From assembly GCA_949282305.1 (NCBI GenBank), contig CASDPB010000060.1:35254-99253 (forward strand): DNA of 64,000 nt, in the 5' to 3' direction. The translations under genes and the position numbers were made by a program. Below are positions 1-9,251 of the stretch, one piece after another. The stretch's first letter is position 1. Each line of letters starts with the position of its first letter. The stretch is from an uncultured Lentisphaeria bacterium. GTDB lineage: Bacteria; Verrucomicrobiota; Lentisphaeria; Victivallales; UBA1829. Below the pieces are notes generated by a model. It searched no databases, was not told the DNA's origin, and saw only the letters and a program-made list of their open reading frames with translations.

Positions 1-1470
1 AAGGAGCCGGAACCCATTGACGCCCGGCCGCTGGTCAATGCGGAGTCTTCTGAGCCGTCCCGGGAGGAGACACCGCCGTCTGCCGCCGATTCCATCGAAA
101 GCAGACTGGAGACGATTTCCTCTCCGGGGCACAGCGGAGTGGAGATTCTGGCAGTTTCCGGCGTGCCGTTCGAGCATCGCCCGCTTTTGCAGGAGATCAA
201 AAAGCGCGCCCATGCGGAACTGATCAAACGCCTGAATCTGAAGCGCCTCGTGATGAGCGGCACTTCGGACAACGAACTGAACAAAAGAGCGGCGAATACG
301 ATTCATGAGATCATTGAGGAAATCTCCATCCCCCTGCCGGAAGGCATCACCAAGGAGCTGATCGAACGGGAACTGCTTCACGAGGCGATCGGACTGGGAC
401 CGCTGGAAGAGTTGATCGCGATGCCGTCCATTACGGAAATCATGGTGAACGGTCCCGATCATATTTATGTGGAATACAAGGGAAAGCTCCATCGGACGGA
501 TATGGCGTTCGCGGACAACAATCAGGTGATTGCGGCGATTGAGCGCATCGTATCGCCCCTCGGCAGACGCATAGATGAAAGTTCTCCGATGGTGGACGCC
601 CGTTTGAAGGACGGTTCCCGCGTGAACGCGATCATTCCACCGCTTTCTCTTGTGGGACCCTCCATCACGATCCGTAAGTTCTCAAAGGTTCCGCTGAAAG
701 TGGAGGATCTGATCCGGTTCGGTTCCATCTCCGCGGACATTGCCCATTTTCTTGATATCTGCGTGAAACTGCGCAAGAACATTGTGATCTCCGGCGGAAC
801 CGGTTCCGGAAAGACGACTCTTTTGAACATTCTGAGCGGATTTCTGCCGGATACGGAGCGCATTCTGACGATTGAAGACGCCGCCGAACTCCAGTTGAGG
901 CAGGATCATGTCGTGAGGCTGGAGGCGCGCCCGGCAAACATCGAAGGCAAAGGCGAGATCAGCATCCGCGATCTCGTGAAGAACGCACTGCGAATGAGAC
1001 CGGACCGCATTGTGATCGGCGAGTGCCGCGGCGGCGAGGCGCTGGATATGCTTCAGGCGATGAATACCGGTCACGACGGTTCGCTGACGACCATTCACGC
1101 AAACTCGCCGCGCGATGCTCTTTCCCGTCTTGAGACTCTGGTTCTGATGGCGGGATTCGACCTGCCGCTGCGTGCGATTCGCGAACAGATTGCCTCGGCA
1201 ATTGCAATCATCGTGCAGATTTCCCGTGAAAAGGACGGTTCCCGCAAGGTGACTCATGTCAGCGAGATTACGAAAATGGAGGGCGAGATCATTACCATGC
1301 AGGATATTTTCGTATTCAAACAGGACGGCTGGGACAAGGACGGGAAGATGACCGGTCGCTATGTGCCGACGGGCAGCATTCCGACCTTCATGGACGATAT
1401 CAAACGCGCCGGGATGAATCTGGACATTGCCATGTTCAGCAAGGGCGCCGGAAATGGAGGGCTCCGATGA
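1..1470 (+). CDS. cpaF: CpaF/TadA-type secretion ATPase (5' end outside window)
   Basis: Hexameric cytoplasmic ATPase that powers Tad/Flp-type pilus assembly or a related secretion system. The frame is open from base 1, so the true start lies upstream; a GTG at 139 is in frame but nothing marks it as the start. The part before about base 140 is Pro/Glu/Ser-rich, like a linker after another N-terminal domain. The core has the family N-domain, a Walker A motif GGTGSGKTT near 795-820, the acidic box and the [21 protein letters not shown] block, then the [11 protein letters not shown] histidine box near 1090-1130. The gene overlaps tadB by 4 bases, so translation is probably coupled. Family assignment is very secure; the assembled appendage is unknown because pilin, secretin and peptidase genes are not in view. 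Confidence 0.95.
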   Translation, partial: KEPEPIDARPLVNAESSEPSREETPPSAADSIESRLETISSPGHSGVEILAVSGVPFEHRPLLQEIKKRAHAELIKRLNLKRLVMSGTSDNELNKRAANTIHEIIEEISIPLPEGITKELIERELLHEAIGLGPLEELIAMPSITEIMVNGPDHIYVEYKGKLHRTDMAFADNNQVIAAIERIVSPLGRRIDESSPMVDARLKDGSRVNAIIPPLSLVGPSITIRKFSKVPLKVEDLIRFGSISADIAHFLDICVKLRKNIVISGGTGSGKTTLLNILSGFLPDTERILTIEDAAELQLRQDHVVRLEARPANIEGKGEISIRDLVKNALRMRPDRIVIGECRGGEALDMLQAMNTGHDGSLTTIHANSPRDALSRLETLVLMAGFDLPLRAIREQIASAIAIIVQISREKDGSRKVTHVSEITKMEGEIITMQDIFVFKQDGWDKDGKMTGRYVPTGSIPTFMDDIKRAGMNLDIAMFSKGAGNGGLR

Positions 1471-2348
1471 ATCTGACGATCCTTGCCAGTCTCTGTGCCG
1501 GAATTGCCGTGACCTGCACTGCGCTTGTTTTCGTGGAATTCTTTTCGACGCTTTCCGCCCGCTACCGGGAACGCTTCATTCAGGAAACTTCCGTGGAAAT
1601 GGACGATGTTCTCCTGAATATGCCGCCGTCCAAGATTCTGGATGTGAGTCTGGCGCTTTCCGCCGCATGTGCCGCTGCCGCGGTGCTTGCCGTCGGATTT
1701 CTGGTGGAGAACATGACCGTGATGAAAGGCGTGGTTGCGGCGCTGCTTGCCGCGGTTCTTGCGTTTCCTGCGCCGCGTCTGCTGCTGCGGCATCTGCGGA
1801 AACAGCGGCTTGCGAAATTCAATGAACAGCTGGAGGATGCCCTGCTGTCGATCAGCGGTTCCTTGAAGGCGGGATTCAGCATCAATCAGGCGCTTGAGGT
1901 GATTGCGAATGAAAACCGCAAGCCGCTTTCCTCCGAATTCAGCCTGCTGATGCACGAAATTCATCTCGGCGTGTCTCTGGACGATGCTCTGGACAAGATG
2001 GTGGCGCGCTTGAACTGTCCGGATTTTGAGCTCGTCGCAATTTCGATTATTACGGCACGCCAGACCGGCGGCGAACTTACTTCCATCCTGGAGCGCCTGG
2101 CGTCCGTGATTCGCGAACGTGTCCGCATTACCGGAAGGATCAAGGCTCTGACGGCGCAGGGACGGATGCAGGCTGTCATCATCGGGCTCATGCCCTGGGC
2201 GCTTTTCGCCGCCATGATGTACATTGCCACGGACATGATGATGAATTTCTTTTCCAGTCTGCCCGGCATTCTCTGCATCATCGTCGTGATTGTGCTTGAC
2301 GTATCCGGTTTCCTGCTGATCCGCAAGATAACCGCCATTGATATCTGA
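1467..2348 (+). CDS. tadB: TadB-like inner-membrane platform protein (T2SS F family)
   Basis: Integral membrane platform protein that works with the upstream ATPase. It has 293 residues with an N-terminal hydrophobic segment (about 4-24), a hydrophobic pair near 62-115, the conserved cytoplasmic T2SSF domain (about 120-245, including SISGSLKAGFSINQAL and the ARQTGGELTSILERLA motif), and two C-terminal membrane helices. The order TadA-TadB-TadC and the 4-base ATGA overlap with the ATPase gene identify it as TadB rather than a T2SS GspF. Length and topology are normal for the family. Confidence 0.9.
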   Translation: MNLTILASLCAGIAVTCTALVFVEFFSTLSARYRERFIQETSVEMDDVLLNMPPSKILDVSLALSAACAAAAVLAVGFLVENMTVMKGVVAALLAAVLAFPAPRLLLRHLRKQRLAKFNEQLEDALLSISGSLKAGFSINQALEVIANENRKPLSSEFSLLMHEIHLGVSLDDALDKMVARLNCPDFELVAISIITARQTGGELTSILERLASVIRERVRITGRIKALTAQGRMQAVIIGLMPWALFAAMMYIATDMMMNFFSSLPGILCIIVVIVLDVSGFLLIRKITAIDI

Positions 2349-2362
2349 AGGAGAAAACGCTT

Positions 2363-3241
2363 ATGGTTCTTACACTGCTCGCTTCTCTCTGCGCCGCGAT
2401 TTCCGCGGGCTGTATCTTTCTCCTGTTTTTCGATCTTGTCCGCATGATTGAAATTGAAAAACGGGATGACGAGATGCACGAATACAAGCGCCTTCCGCTG
2501 ATTTTCCGTTTTTTCCTTCCGCTGGTTTCCAATGTGGGGTTTGTCGCGAACCTGCCGCTGTTTGACGTTTCGCGCAGGAGCACGGAGGAGATGATTCAGA
2601 TGGCGAGTCTTGACCACGCCGTTTCCGGGCGGCGTTTCTTTGCATTGAAAATATTCATGGCGTTTTTCGGTTTTCTGCTGTTCATTGTGTTTGCGTTGAT
2701 GGACAACGCCCTTTCCGGACTGCTTCTCGGCGTGGCGTTCGCAGTTTATCCCTCCGTCTGGCTGAAGCAGATTGTCGCCAGGCGTCATCTTTCGATTCTG
2801 AAGGCTTTGCCGAATGTTCTGGATCTGCTTACGCTTTCCGTCGAGGCTGGAAAAGATTTTCTGACGGCGCTTCGGGATATTATGGCGCGGCGTAAAGAGG
2901 ACCCGCTCGGAGAGGAATTGAACCGGGTGCTTCATGAAATCCAGCTCGGGAAAGGGCGCCAGGCTGCTTTGAAGGAGATGAGCGAACGGGTGCGCCAGCC
3001 GGAACTTTCATCGGTCGTGAACGCGATTGTCCAGGCGGATGAGCTTGGCGTGAGCATCGGGCAGCTGCTGCGGATTCAGGGGGATCAGCTCCGCAACAAA
3101 AGGTTTGTCCGGGCGGAGAAACTGGCAAACGAGGCTCCGGTCAAGATTCTGTTTCCGGTCGTGGTGTTTATTTTTCCGTCGGTGTTCATTATTCTGATCG
3201 GGCCGATCGTCTATCAGGCGTTGAGAACGTTGGCGAGGTAG
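2363..3241 (+). CDS. tadC: TadC-like inner-membrane platform protein (T2SS F family)
   Basis: Second platform protein of the Tad motor, 292 residues. It has an N-terminal membrane segment, a hydrophobic pair near 90-130, and the T2SSF domain about 150-265 (LPNVLDLLTLSVEAGKDF and the VQADELGVSIGQLLRIQ box), ending in a C-terminal membrane helix. A ribosome binding site GGAG lies just before the ATG, 14 bases after tadB. TadB and TadC usually form a heteromeric platform; the gene order here is the standard one. Confidence 0.9.
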   Translation: MVLTLLASLCAAISAGCIFLLFFDLVRMIEIEKRDDEMHEYKRLPLIFRFFLPLVSNVGFVANLPLFDVSRRSTEEMIQMASLDHAVSGRRFFALKIFMAFFGFLLFIVFALMDNALSGLLLGVAFAVYPSVWLKQIVARRHLSILKALPNVLDLLTLSVEAGKDFLTALRDIMARRKEDPLGEELNRVLHEIQLGKGRQAALKEMSERVRQPELSSVVNAIVQADELGVSIGQLLRIQGDQLRNKRFVRAEKLANEAPVKILFPVVVFIFPSVFIILIGPIVYQALRTLAR

Positions 3242-3247
3242 GACGGC

Positions 3248-3673
3248 ATGATCTGCAATCTGACGAAAAAGACCGTGATCTCTTTCCGGACGGAATGCGC
3301 CATTGGACTCTGGCAGCGGGCAAGGGGAATGATCCGGCGGAATTTTGACGTTTTTGATGCGATGGTGTTCGACCGGTGCAATTCGATTCATACGTGTTTC
3401 ATGTCAATGCCTCTGGATGTGATTTTCGTCGGACGGGATCTTAAAATCTTGAAAACGGTGAAGAATTTGATGCCGTGGCGGCTGTTTGTATGTTGCAAAA
3501 AAGCATATTATGTGATAGAATTACCTCCTGGTGCAATAGAACGGACCCGCAGTGCCTGCGGTGATATTGTGGATCTGGCGGCAGTGATGGATGCCAGGAC
3601 GGAAAGAGAGTTCGGCAGTGCTCTGCTCCGGCGGAACGCCGGGAGCGCGGTCCGGTGTGAAAAAAAGGATTGA
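3248..3673 (+). CDS. DUF192 family protein
   Basis: Small 141-residue protein of the DUF192 family, recognised from the run RARGMIRR, FDAMVFDRC, then TCFMSMPLDVIFVGRDLKI, which matches the family's central Met-rich and LDVIF motifs. No signal peptide is visible, so it is probably cytoplasmic. The biochemical function of DUF192 is not established. It sits 6 bases after tadC and 3 bases before the FHA gene, so it is almost certainly co-transcribed with the Tad genes. The tail after about residue 125 is not conserved in the family as I know it. Confidence 0.8.
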   Translation: MICNLTKKTVISFRTECAIGLWQRARGMIRRNFDVFDAMVFDRCNSIHTCFMSMPLDVIFVGRDLKILKTVKNLMPWRLFVCCKKAYYVIELPPGAIERTRSACGDIVDLAAVMDARTEREFGSALLRRNAGSAVRCEKKD

Positions 3674-3676
3674 GAT

Positions 3677-5179
3677 ATGGTGAAACTTTATTTTCTGAAT
3701 GGCCCCCGTACCGGAGAGTCGACGGAGGTGCCGCAGTCCGGAGTCAGCATCGGCAGGGAGACGGACAATGATGTTCAGCTTCTTGTCGGAGGCGTTTCGC
3801 GTTATCACGCAAAAATCAGCCTGAATCCCGCAGGAAAGTGGCGCATTGAGGACCTGGGCAGCACCAACGGGACGAAACTCAACGGCAATCCGTTGACGAT
3901 GCCTTCGCTTCTGAGGGATGGCGATCTGATCGTTGTGGGCGACCAGGTGCTGCGTTTCAGCGAGGAGAATGCCGGAACAGCGGAGAAGACCGCGGAACTG
4001 CTGGAAGAGCAGACCCCGAAAAAGAAGAAGCCGCAGGTCATTTTCCATACGTCCCGCCCGGTTTCCTCCATACCGCAGGACAGCGCGCCTGCCGGGAGCG
4101 GACCGTCTGAACCGCCGCGGAAAGAGAGTTCTCCGAAAAAACTGGTGACGATTTCCGTCCCGCCCGTGAAAACTCCCCCCGCCTCGGAAAAAAACTCTGC
4201 GGCAGCGCCGGATATCAATAATCTTTTTTCCGGAAAGAAAGAGGAGAAAAGCGTTCCCGAACGTCATTTCCTGCGTCGCGGAAATATCCTGTTCACTATA
4301 GGCGTGGTCGGGATTGCCGTGATCTTTGTCAGCCTGTTTCTGATCTTTGACTCGCCTCCTGCCGGGAACAGTGCTCCGGCGGTTTCCGTTTCCCTGTCGG
4401 ACCGCAATCCGTTCTACCTGAATTACGAGAAACAGATTGTGTCCAGGGACAATGTGTTCCGCTTTGCCTTGAAGGTGGAAGACAATTCCGCGGTTTTCCG
4501 GCTGGACGACCTGAAACACCGGCGGCATTTCGTCCGCAAAATCGGCGAAGTCAATCAGGAGTATCTGAAAACTCTGCTCAGTTCAATCAAAGAGACAGAC
4601 TTCATGAAATTGGAGGAGGAAGAACCTTCCCCCTCCGCCGACGGTGTGGATGAAACCCGTTCCCTGACCGTCAGTTACGGTCCTTATCTGAACAGCATCA
4701 CAGTGCGCAACAATTATCCGAAAAGCTCTTTTGAGGCGATTGAAATGGCGGTGGACCGCTTCGCCGAGGATTACGGACTGAAAACGGTTTCGCTGTCTGC
4801 CGAGGAAATGCGTGATGAGGCGGAGAAGGCGTTCCTGAAAGCGGAAGACCTGTTTGCCAATTATCAGGCGCGCCCGGATAATCTGCGCAACGCGATTCTG
4901 CGTTATCAGATTGCGGTCGAGTTTTATGAGCAGTTCGATCCGCCGCCGAAAGAGTTGAACCTTGCTTCCAGGCATCTGAAAGAGGCGGAGGGAATTCTCC
5001 GCAAGATGATTAAGGACGCGGAAACGAATATCAATATCCTGTTCCGCAGGAGGCAGTATGCGGAGGCTGCGCAGGAGTGTCAGAAACTGATGGAATATCT
5101 GGATCCGGACAGCAAGCCTTATCAGAAAGCGCGTGCCAATAAAATCAAACTTGAAACTTTAGCGAGCGAAAAGAGATGA
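3677..5179 (+). CDS. FHA-domain transmembrane protein
   Basis: 500-residue single-pass membrane protein. Residues 1-97 form a forkhead-associated domain with the phosphothreonine-binding signature residues in place (GR at 26-27, SRYH at 41-44, STNGT at 62-66). A Pro/Lys/Ser-rich linker (about 100-200) leads to one membrane helix (204-224), and the C-terminal half is an extracytoplasmic domain whose last 130 residues look helical and TPR-like. FHA proteins are common in Tad loci and suggest control by Ser/Thr phosphorylation. The gene overlaps the next one by 4 bases. Partner kinases are not in the window. Confidence 0.85.
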   Translation: MVKLYFLNGPRTGESTEVPQSGVSIGRETDNDVQLLVGGVSRYHAKISLNPAGKWRIEDLGSTNGTKLNGNPLTMPSLLRDGDLIVVGDQVLRFSEENAGTAEKTAELLEEQTPKKKKPQVIFHTSRPVSSIPQDSAPAGSGPSEPPRKESSPKKLVTISVPPVKTPPASEKNSAAAPDINNLFSGKKEEKSVPERHFLRRGNILFTIGVVGIAVIFVSLFLIFDSPPAGNSAPAVSVSLSDRNPFYLNYEKQIVSRDNVFRFALKVEDNSAVFRLDDLKHRRHFVRKIGEVNQEYLKTLLSSIKETDFMKLEEEEPSPSADGVDETRSLTVSYGPYLNSITVRNNYPKSSFEAIEMAVDRFAEDYGLKTVSLSAEEMRDEAEKAFLKAEDLFANYQARPDNLRNAILRYQIAVEFYEQFDPPPKELNLASRHLKEAEGILRKMIKDAETNINILFRRRQYAEAAQECQKLMEYLDPDSKPYQKARANKIKLETLASEKR

Positions 5180-6522
5180 AGAAGAATATGAAGAAACTGT
5201 TTTCCGTGCTGTCCGTCCTTTCTCTGGCGTTCTTCTTTGCTGCCGGATGCGGGGAGAAGAAAGCGGAAGTGAGAAAACCGAAACTGGACATTATATCGAC
5301 GCCGGCGGGAGCGACAGTGTCGCTGCTCGGAAAAGAGCGGGGCATGACGCCGTTCCATTGTTCGCTGCTGCCGTCCACTTACATCGTCAAACTTGAAAAG
5401 CCCGGCTATAAGACGGAACTGGTCAAGGTGGAGGTCAAGCAGGGAACGGACAGGAAGATTGACGTGACGCTGAAACCCGTCACCGCGTCCGTGATGCTGA
5501 CCAGTGTTCCCACTGCGGCTCCGGTGATTTTCCAGGGGAAAAAGATAGGAGAGACTCCGCTTGTGATCAAGGATCTGCCCTATGGGGAATATTCCGCCGA
5601 GCTTGCCAAGAGCGGTTATACGAAACGGACGGTTTCCTGGAAAATGGATGAGGACGGACGTCCCCTTCAAATCAGGACGGATCTTGCTTCCAATGTCGGC
5701 ACATTGAAAATCACCTCCAGTCCTTCCGGCGCAACCGTCACTTTGGACGGCACCGTAATGGGGCGCACACCTTTCTCTGAACGCATTGAGGAAGGGCGGC
5801 ACAATCTGGAAATTTCCAGGGACGGCTATGTCACTTTGAAACAGGTTGTGACAGTGACGCGCCGTCAGGAGACGTCATTGAAGGATGTGAAACTTGAGAT
5901 TATTCCCAGCACGCTGAAGATTACTTCTACGCCGTCCGGCGCAAGAGTCTTTGTGAATGAAAAACAGTATTCGGATACCCCGATGGAGCTTAAGCAGCTG
6001 AGTCCCGGCGTCTATAAGATCCGTCTGGAGAAGGAAGGCTATGATCCGGCGACGCGCGATGTCACGGTCACGGCGGGCAATGAGCTCGAAGTCGCCTTGA
6101 ATCTGGACAGCAACACCGGGGGGATTGATCTTGTGACGGTTCCCGGCTACATCACGATTTATCTGGACGGCAAAATGGTGGGAACAAGCGAACCGGACCC
6201 CGCCAATCCCGGCATGTCCAAACTGCTTTCACTCCGCAACCTGAGCATGGGGAAGCATGTTGTTACAATTGCCCATAAGCGTGCCCGTCCCGAAAAACGC
6301 TCCTACTCGGTTGAGATTAAAAAAGGTGAGGTCAAGCGTCTGCCGAATCTCACGCTTTGGATACCGAATGTCAAGCTGACACTGAAATCCGGTCTGACGA
6401 GGGTCGGGCGTCTCGCCTCGAATTTGAAAGATGAAATCATGTTCGAGCCGGAACCCGGTGTAAAGCAGTCTTACAAAAAAGCGGCGATCAGTGATATTGA
6501 ATATCTGAAAGCCAATGAATAA
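5176..6522 (+). CDS. PEGA-repeat lipoprotein
   Basis: 448-residue predicted lipoprotein. A Lys-rich n-region and hydrophobic stretch end in the lipobox AAGC (Cys25). Four PEGA-type repeats of about 65-70 residues follow, starting near 37, 103, 174 and 243 (typical cores TPAGATVSL, SPSGATVTLDG, TPSGARVFVNE with a later KPGY/KEGY motif), plus a divergent fifth near 313. PEGA domains are surface beta-sandwiches often linked to cell-envelope or S-layer anchoring. The C-terminal 60 residues are unrelated to PEGA. Translational overlap with the FHA gene suggests the two act together, perhaps as envelope parts of the Tad machine. Confidence 0.88.
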   Translation: MKKNMKKLFSVLSVLSLAFFFAAGCGEKKAEVRKPKLDIISTPAGATVSLLGKERGMTPFHCSLLPSTYIVKLEKPGYKTELVKVEVKQGTDRKIDVTLKPVTASVMLTSVPTAAPVIFQGKKIGETPLVIKDLPYGEYSAELAKSGYTKRTVSWKMDEDGRPLQIRTDLASNVGTLKITSSPSGATVTLDGTVMGRTPFSERIEEGRHNLEISRDGYVTLKQVVTVTRRQETSLKDVKLEIIPSTLKITSTPSGARVFVNEKQYSDTPMELKQLSPGVYKIRLEKEGYDPATRDVTVTAGNELEVALNLDSNTGGIDLVTVPGYITIYLDGKMVGTSEPDPANPGMSKLLSLRNLSMGKHVVTIAHKRARPEKRSYSVEIKKGEVKRLPNLTLWIPNVKLTLKSGLTRVGRLASNLKDEIMFEPEPGVKQSYKKAAISDIEYLKANE

Positions 6523-6543
6523 ACGTCATGAAGAAGGAATAAA

Positions 6544-7086
6544 ATGATTTTAGCGATTTCTCTGATTGTCTGCATCCTCATTTCCGCATTGATCGCGGTG
6601 GCAACGGGATGCCTGATCCGGCCGGCAAGCCTGAAAAAATGGGAGGCGCTGCCTCGGCAGCGCGGTGCGGGAGCGGTGCTCGGACTCCTTGCACTTCTGT
6701 TTTTCATTCCGAATGTGGAGCCGATGTTTTCCGCAAAGGAAAATCTTGTGCTTCTCGTGATTGCCGCCGTTGTCCTGACGGTGCTCTGCTATTTGTATCT
6801 GGATTACCTGTTTTCCCGTGCCTTTGCGGGGGCGTTGATCCTGATTGCGCATTTCATGCTCAGCATTTCCTATGCCGCGGACTTGAAGTATTCATCGTTT
6901 TTCGCCTTCATGTGTTTTGTGGTCGGAACGATCGGAATCTTCATTTCCGCCAAGCCGCACTGGATGCGTGACTGGATCCGCAAAATTGCCGCCAGCACAA
7001 AGTGGCGCATTGTTTCCACGGCAGTTCCGGTGCTTTTCGCAGTCGCTTCGCTGATTCTTGTGATCCAGTTGAAAGGAGCATCATGA
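6544..7086 (+). CDS. six-helix membrane protein, function unknown
   Basis: 180-residue hydrophobic protein with about six membrane segments (near 3-25, 41-60, 66-86, 92-112, 116-134 and 154-175) and very short loops. I recognise no family. It follows the PEGA gene by 21 bases, and its stop overlaps the rsmG start by 4 bases, so it belongs to the same transcript. Length, composition and context support a real gene; the function is open. Confidence 0.75.
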   Translation: MILAISLIVCILISALIAVATGCLIRPASLKKWEALPRQRGAGAVLGLLALLFFIPNVEPMFSAKENLVLLVIAAVVLTVLCYLYLDYLFSRAFAGALILIAHFMLSISYAADLKYSSFFAFMCFVVGTIGIFISAKPHWMRDWIRKIAASTKWRIVSTAVPVLFAVASLILVIQLKGAS

Positions 7087-7745
7087 TTCCGGTCCCGTCT
7101 GAGTCTGCAACAGCATTTCTCCGTGCCTGCCGCCCCGCTGATTTCGATGGATTCCTGAAGAAGATGGCGCTTCTCGGCGAACTGCTTTACGAGACGAATG
7201 AATCCTTCAATCTTACGGCGGTCAGGCCGGACGGTTTCTGGTGCAGACATATTGCCGATTCGCTTTCCCCCGCATTTGCGATGCCGGATTTTTTCAGGAC
7301 GCCGAAACATATCTGCGATCTCGGCTGCGGCGCGGGATTCCCGTCGCTGGTGCTTGCGGCGGCGTTTCCGCACTGTTCCTTCACATCGGTGGATTCCACC
7401 CGCAAGAAGGTCGATTATGTGAATGCAGCCGCGGAACGGCTGGAACTGAAGAATCTGAAGGCTGTCCATGCGCGCGGAAATGAGCTGGGGCGCAAGGTGC
7501 CGTATCAACATGCCTATGAATGCGTGACGGCGCGTGCCGTTGCTTCCTCGGAGATTCTGATCCGTGAAAGTTCAGGGCTTCTGAACCGCCGCGGCTGTCT
7601 GATGGTTTACCGGACTCCGGCGCAGTATGAAACCGAACTCGCCTTTCTTGAGAAAAACAGGAAAACATCTTTTGAAACGACGGATACCTTCACACTCCCG
7701 GAGGATGCCGGCACCCGTCTGTTTCTGCTGATCCGCGTCAGATAG
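7083..7745 (+). CDS. rsmG: 16S rRNA (guanine-527-N7)-methyltransferase RsmG
   Basis: SAM-dependent methyltransferase that modifies G527 (E. coli numbering) in the 530 loop of 16S rRNA. The 220-residue length is typical. Family marks are ESFNLTAVR, then WCRHIADSL, and the SAM-binding glycine loop ICDLGCGAGFPSLVLA (about residues 76-91), followed by DSTRKKVDYV. The ATG at 7083 is chosen because AAAGGAG sits just upstream and it overlaps the previous stop (ATGA). Finding rsmG at the end of a Tad-type operon is unusual; it is normally near gidA or parA. Confidence 0.93.
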   Translation: MIPVPSESATAFLRACRPADFDGFLKKMALLGELLYETNESFNLTAVRPDGFWCRHIADSLSPAFAMPDFFRTPKHICDLGCGAGFPSLVLAAAFPHCSFTSVDSTRKKVDYVNAAAERLELKNLKAVHARGNELGRKVPYQHAYECVTARAVASSEILIRESSGLLNRRGCLMVYRTPAQYETELAFLEKNRKTSFETTDTFTLPEDAGTRLFLLIRVR

Positions 7746-7878
7746 CGGAGGGTCTGCGGAACTTCTTCCGGCAACGGCGTCCGGGAGTTCATGCCGGTTT
7801 TCCGTGGAAAGAGAGAATGTGCCTCTCCTTGCCGGCAGGATCGGACGCCGCCGCCAACCCTCATGCGGAATGCCTGGT

Positions 7879-8898
7879 TCAGTCCGCCCATTCCGTGATG
7901 GCGGCAACACACGCGCAGTCCACGATGTCATCGGCGGAGCATCCGCGGGAAACGTCCATGAAGGGTCTGCGGAGTCCCTGCGCCAGCGGTCCGATGGCGG
8001 TTGCGCCGGCGAGACGTTCGGTGGCTTTGTAGATGCTGTTGCCGCAGTTCAGGTCGGGGAAGACAAGCACGTTGCAGTGTCCGGCGATTTTGGAGTCGGG
8101 CGCCTTTTTCGCGGCGATTTCCGGCAGAATGGCGGCGTCGAACTGAAGTTCTCCTTCGATTGCGAGATCGGGCGCGAGCGCTTTGGCTTTGGCGGTCGCT
8201 TCCACGACTTTGTCAATGATCGGGTCATGCGCGGAACCCTTTGTCGAACAGCTGATCATACCGACTTTGGGTTCGCCGCCGACAAGTTCCCTGAATGTTT
8301 TTGCCGTGGTGACGGCGATTTCCGCAAGCTGGTCTGCATTCGGATTGATGTTCATGCCGCAGTCCGCATAGACGAATACACCGTTGTAGCCCCATTTGGT
8401 GTCGGGCATCTGCATGATGAAGCAGGAGGACGCCGTCTTGATGCCGGAAGCTGTCTTGAAGAGCTGAAGCGCCGGGCGTGTCTTGGATGCCGTGTTGTGG
8501 TTGTAGCCTTTGGGATTGCCGCCGCCGGAGACATACCCGTGGGCGTCGCCCGCCATGACCATGGTTGCGGAGAAGAAGCAGGTGTCCTTAAGAGCCTTGC
8601 GCGCCTGTTCCGGGGTCATGCCTTTTTTCTTGCGGAGCTCGCAGACGAGATCAATGTATTTCTGCAGGTCGGGAGTCTTTTCGACATCGACAATTTCAAC
8701 TCCGTCGAGACAGATTCCGTTTTCCGCCGCAAGTTTGACGATTGCATCGGCATCACCGACAAGGACGGGTTTTGCATAACCGGTCTGCACAAGTTTTTCC
8801 GCGGCTTTGAGATTTCTCGGATCATCGCTTTCCGTGAGACAGATTTTCTTTCCGAGCGTTTTTGCTTTCGCACGGATTTGTTCCAGGACGTTTGGCAT
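7879..8898 (-). CDS. pta: phosphate acetyltransferase
   Basis: Converts acetyl-CoA and phosphate to acetyl phosphate, the first step of acetate formation with ATP gain in fermenting bacteria. The 339-residue size matches the short PTA-domain form. Visible marks are KICLTESDDPRNLKAAE at the N-terminus, the MISCSTKGSAHDP block, EGELQFDAAILPE, and the C-terminal NVLVFPDLNCGNSIYKATER and GPLAQGLRRPFMDVSRG motifs. An AAAGGA ribosome site precedes the ATG. The usual partner ackA is not in the window. It is transcribed alone, convergent with the rsmG operon. Confidence 0.95.
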   Translation of the reverse strand: MPNVLEQIRAKAKTLGKKICLTESDDPRNLKAAEKLVQTGYAKPVLVGDADAIVKLAAENGICLDGVEIVDVEKTPDLQKYIDLVCELRKKKGMTPEQARKALKDTCFFSATMVMAGDAHGYVSGGGNPKGYNHNTASKTRPALQLFKTASGIKTASSCFIMQMPDTKWGYNGVFVYADCGMNINPNADQLAEIAVTTAKTFRELVGGEPKVGMISCSTKGSAHDPIIDKVVEATAKAKALAPDLAIEGELQFDAAILPEIAAKKAPDSKIAGHCNVLVFPDLNCGNSIYKATERLAGATAIGPLAQGLRRPFMDVSRGCSADDIVDCACVAAITEWAD

Positions 8899-9251
8899 TT
8901 TTCAGTTCCTTTGTTTTGATGTGAAAGTTGAAATTTCTGCTCTATAACTTAACACGTTTTTCCGGAGATTAAAGCCGGGAAAAACTCTTTTGGAGCAAAA
9001 AACATCAAAATTGAGCAGAAACTCGCAGAAATGGACTGTGCCGCCGCCGGAGTGCGGGCAGGGCGCTTGACTTGAGATTTCCTGAAAACGGCTCAGGGCA
9101 GGGCGGTGCCCGATGGAGGAGCAAAGGCTCCGACCCGGGACTGACTGTTCCTCCGCCTTTTTCCGCAGAATATATCTGTCCGAAGTTGAAAACACCGGAG
9201 TTTGCATTATTTTGATGCAGGTGCAACACAATAATTTCAAGGGTGAAAGTC
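8899..9251. other. 353-base divergent intergenic region
   Basis: Lies between the divergent pta and Nif11-like genes. The pta side is AT-rich and should hold its promoter; TTTTGATG and TTTCTGCTC there recur as reverse complements near 9003-9021. The other side holds a GC-rich structured stretch (9101-9162). I see no convincing gene. Confidence 0.5.
9101..9162 (+). promoter_or_regulatory. attenuator-like structured leader
   Basis: GGCGG at 9102-9106 can pair with CCGCC at 9153-9157, directly followed by five T (9158-9162), as in an intrinsic terminator with a long head. Inside are GGGC-GGT-GCCC (9101-9111) and GGAGC-AAAG-GCTCC (9118-9131), while GGAGGA (9115-9120) could instead pair with TCCTCC (9149-9154). 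Mutually exclusive helices before a T-run, about 90 bases upstream of a start codon, suggest attenuation or a small RNA. It matches no riboswitch class I can recall. Confidence 0.35.

Noticed and set aside
7804..8919. 371-codon open frame on the plus strand
   Set aside because: It is the antisense of pta, which has full family motifs; the frame is open because of codon bias in the real gene.
8912..9021. hairpin from TTTTGATG/CATCAAAA and TTTCTGCTC/GAGCAGAAA repeats upstream of pta
   Set aside because: The paired segments cross rather than nest, and the region is AT-rich, so a stable simple hairpin is not supported.
9101..9162. 4.5S/SRP RNA or a known riboswitch
   Set aside because: The conserved SRP apical loop and the cores of the cobalamin, TPP, glycine, fluoride and c-di-GMP classes are absent.
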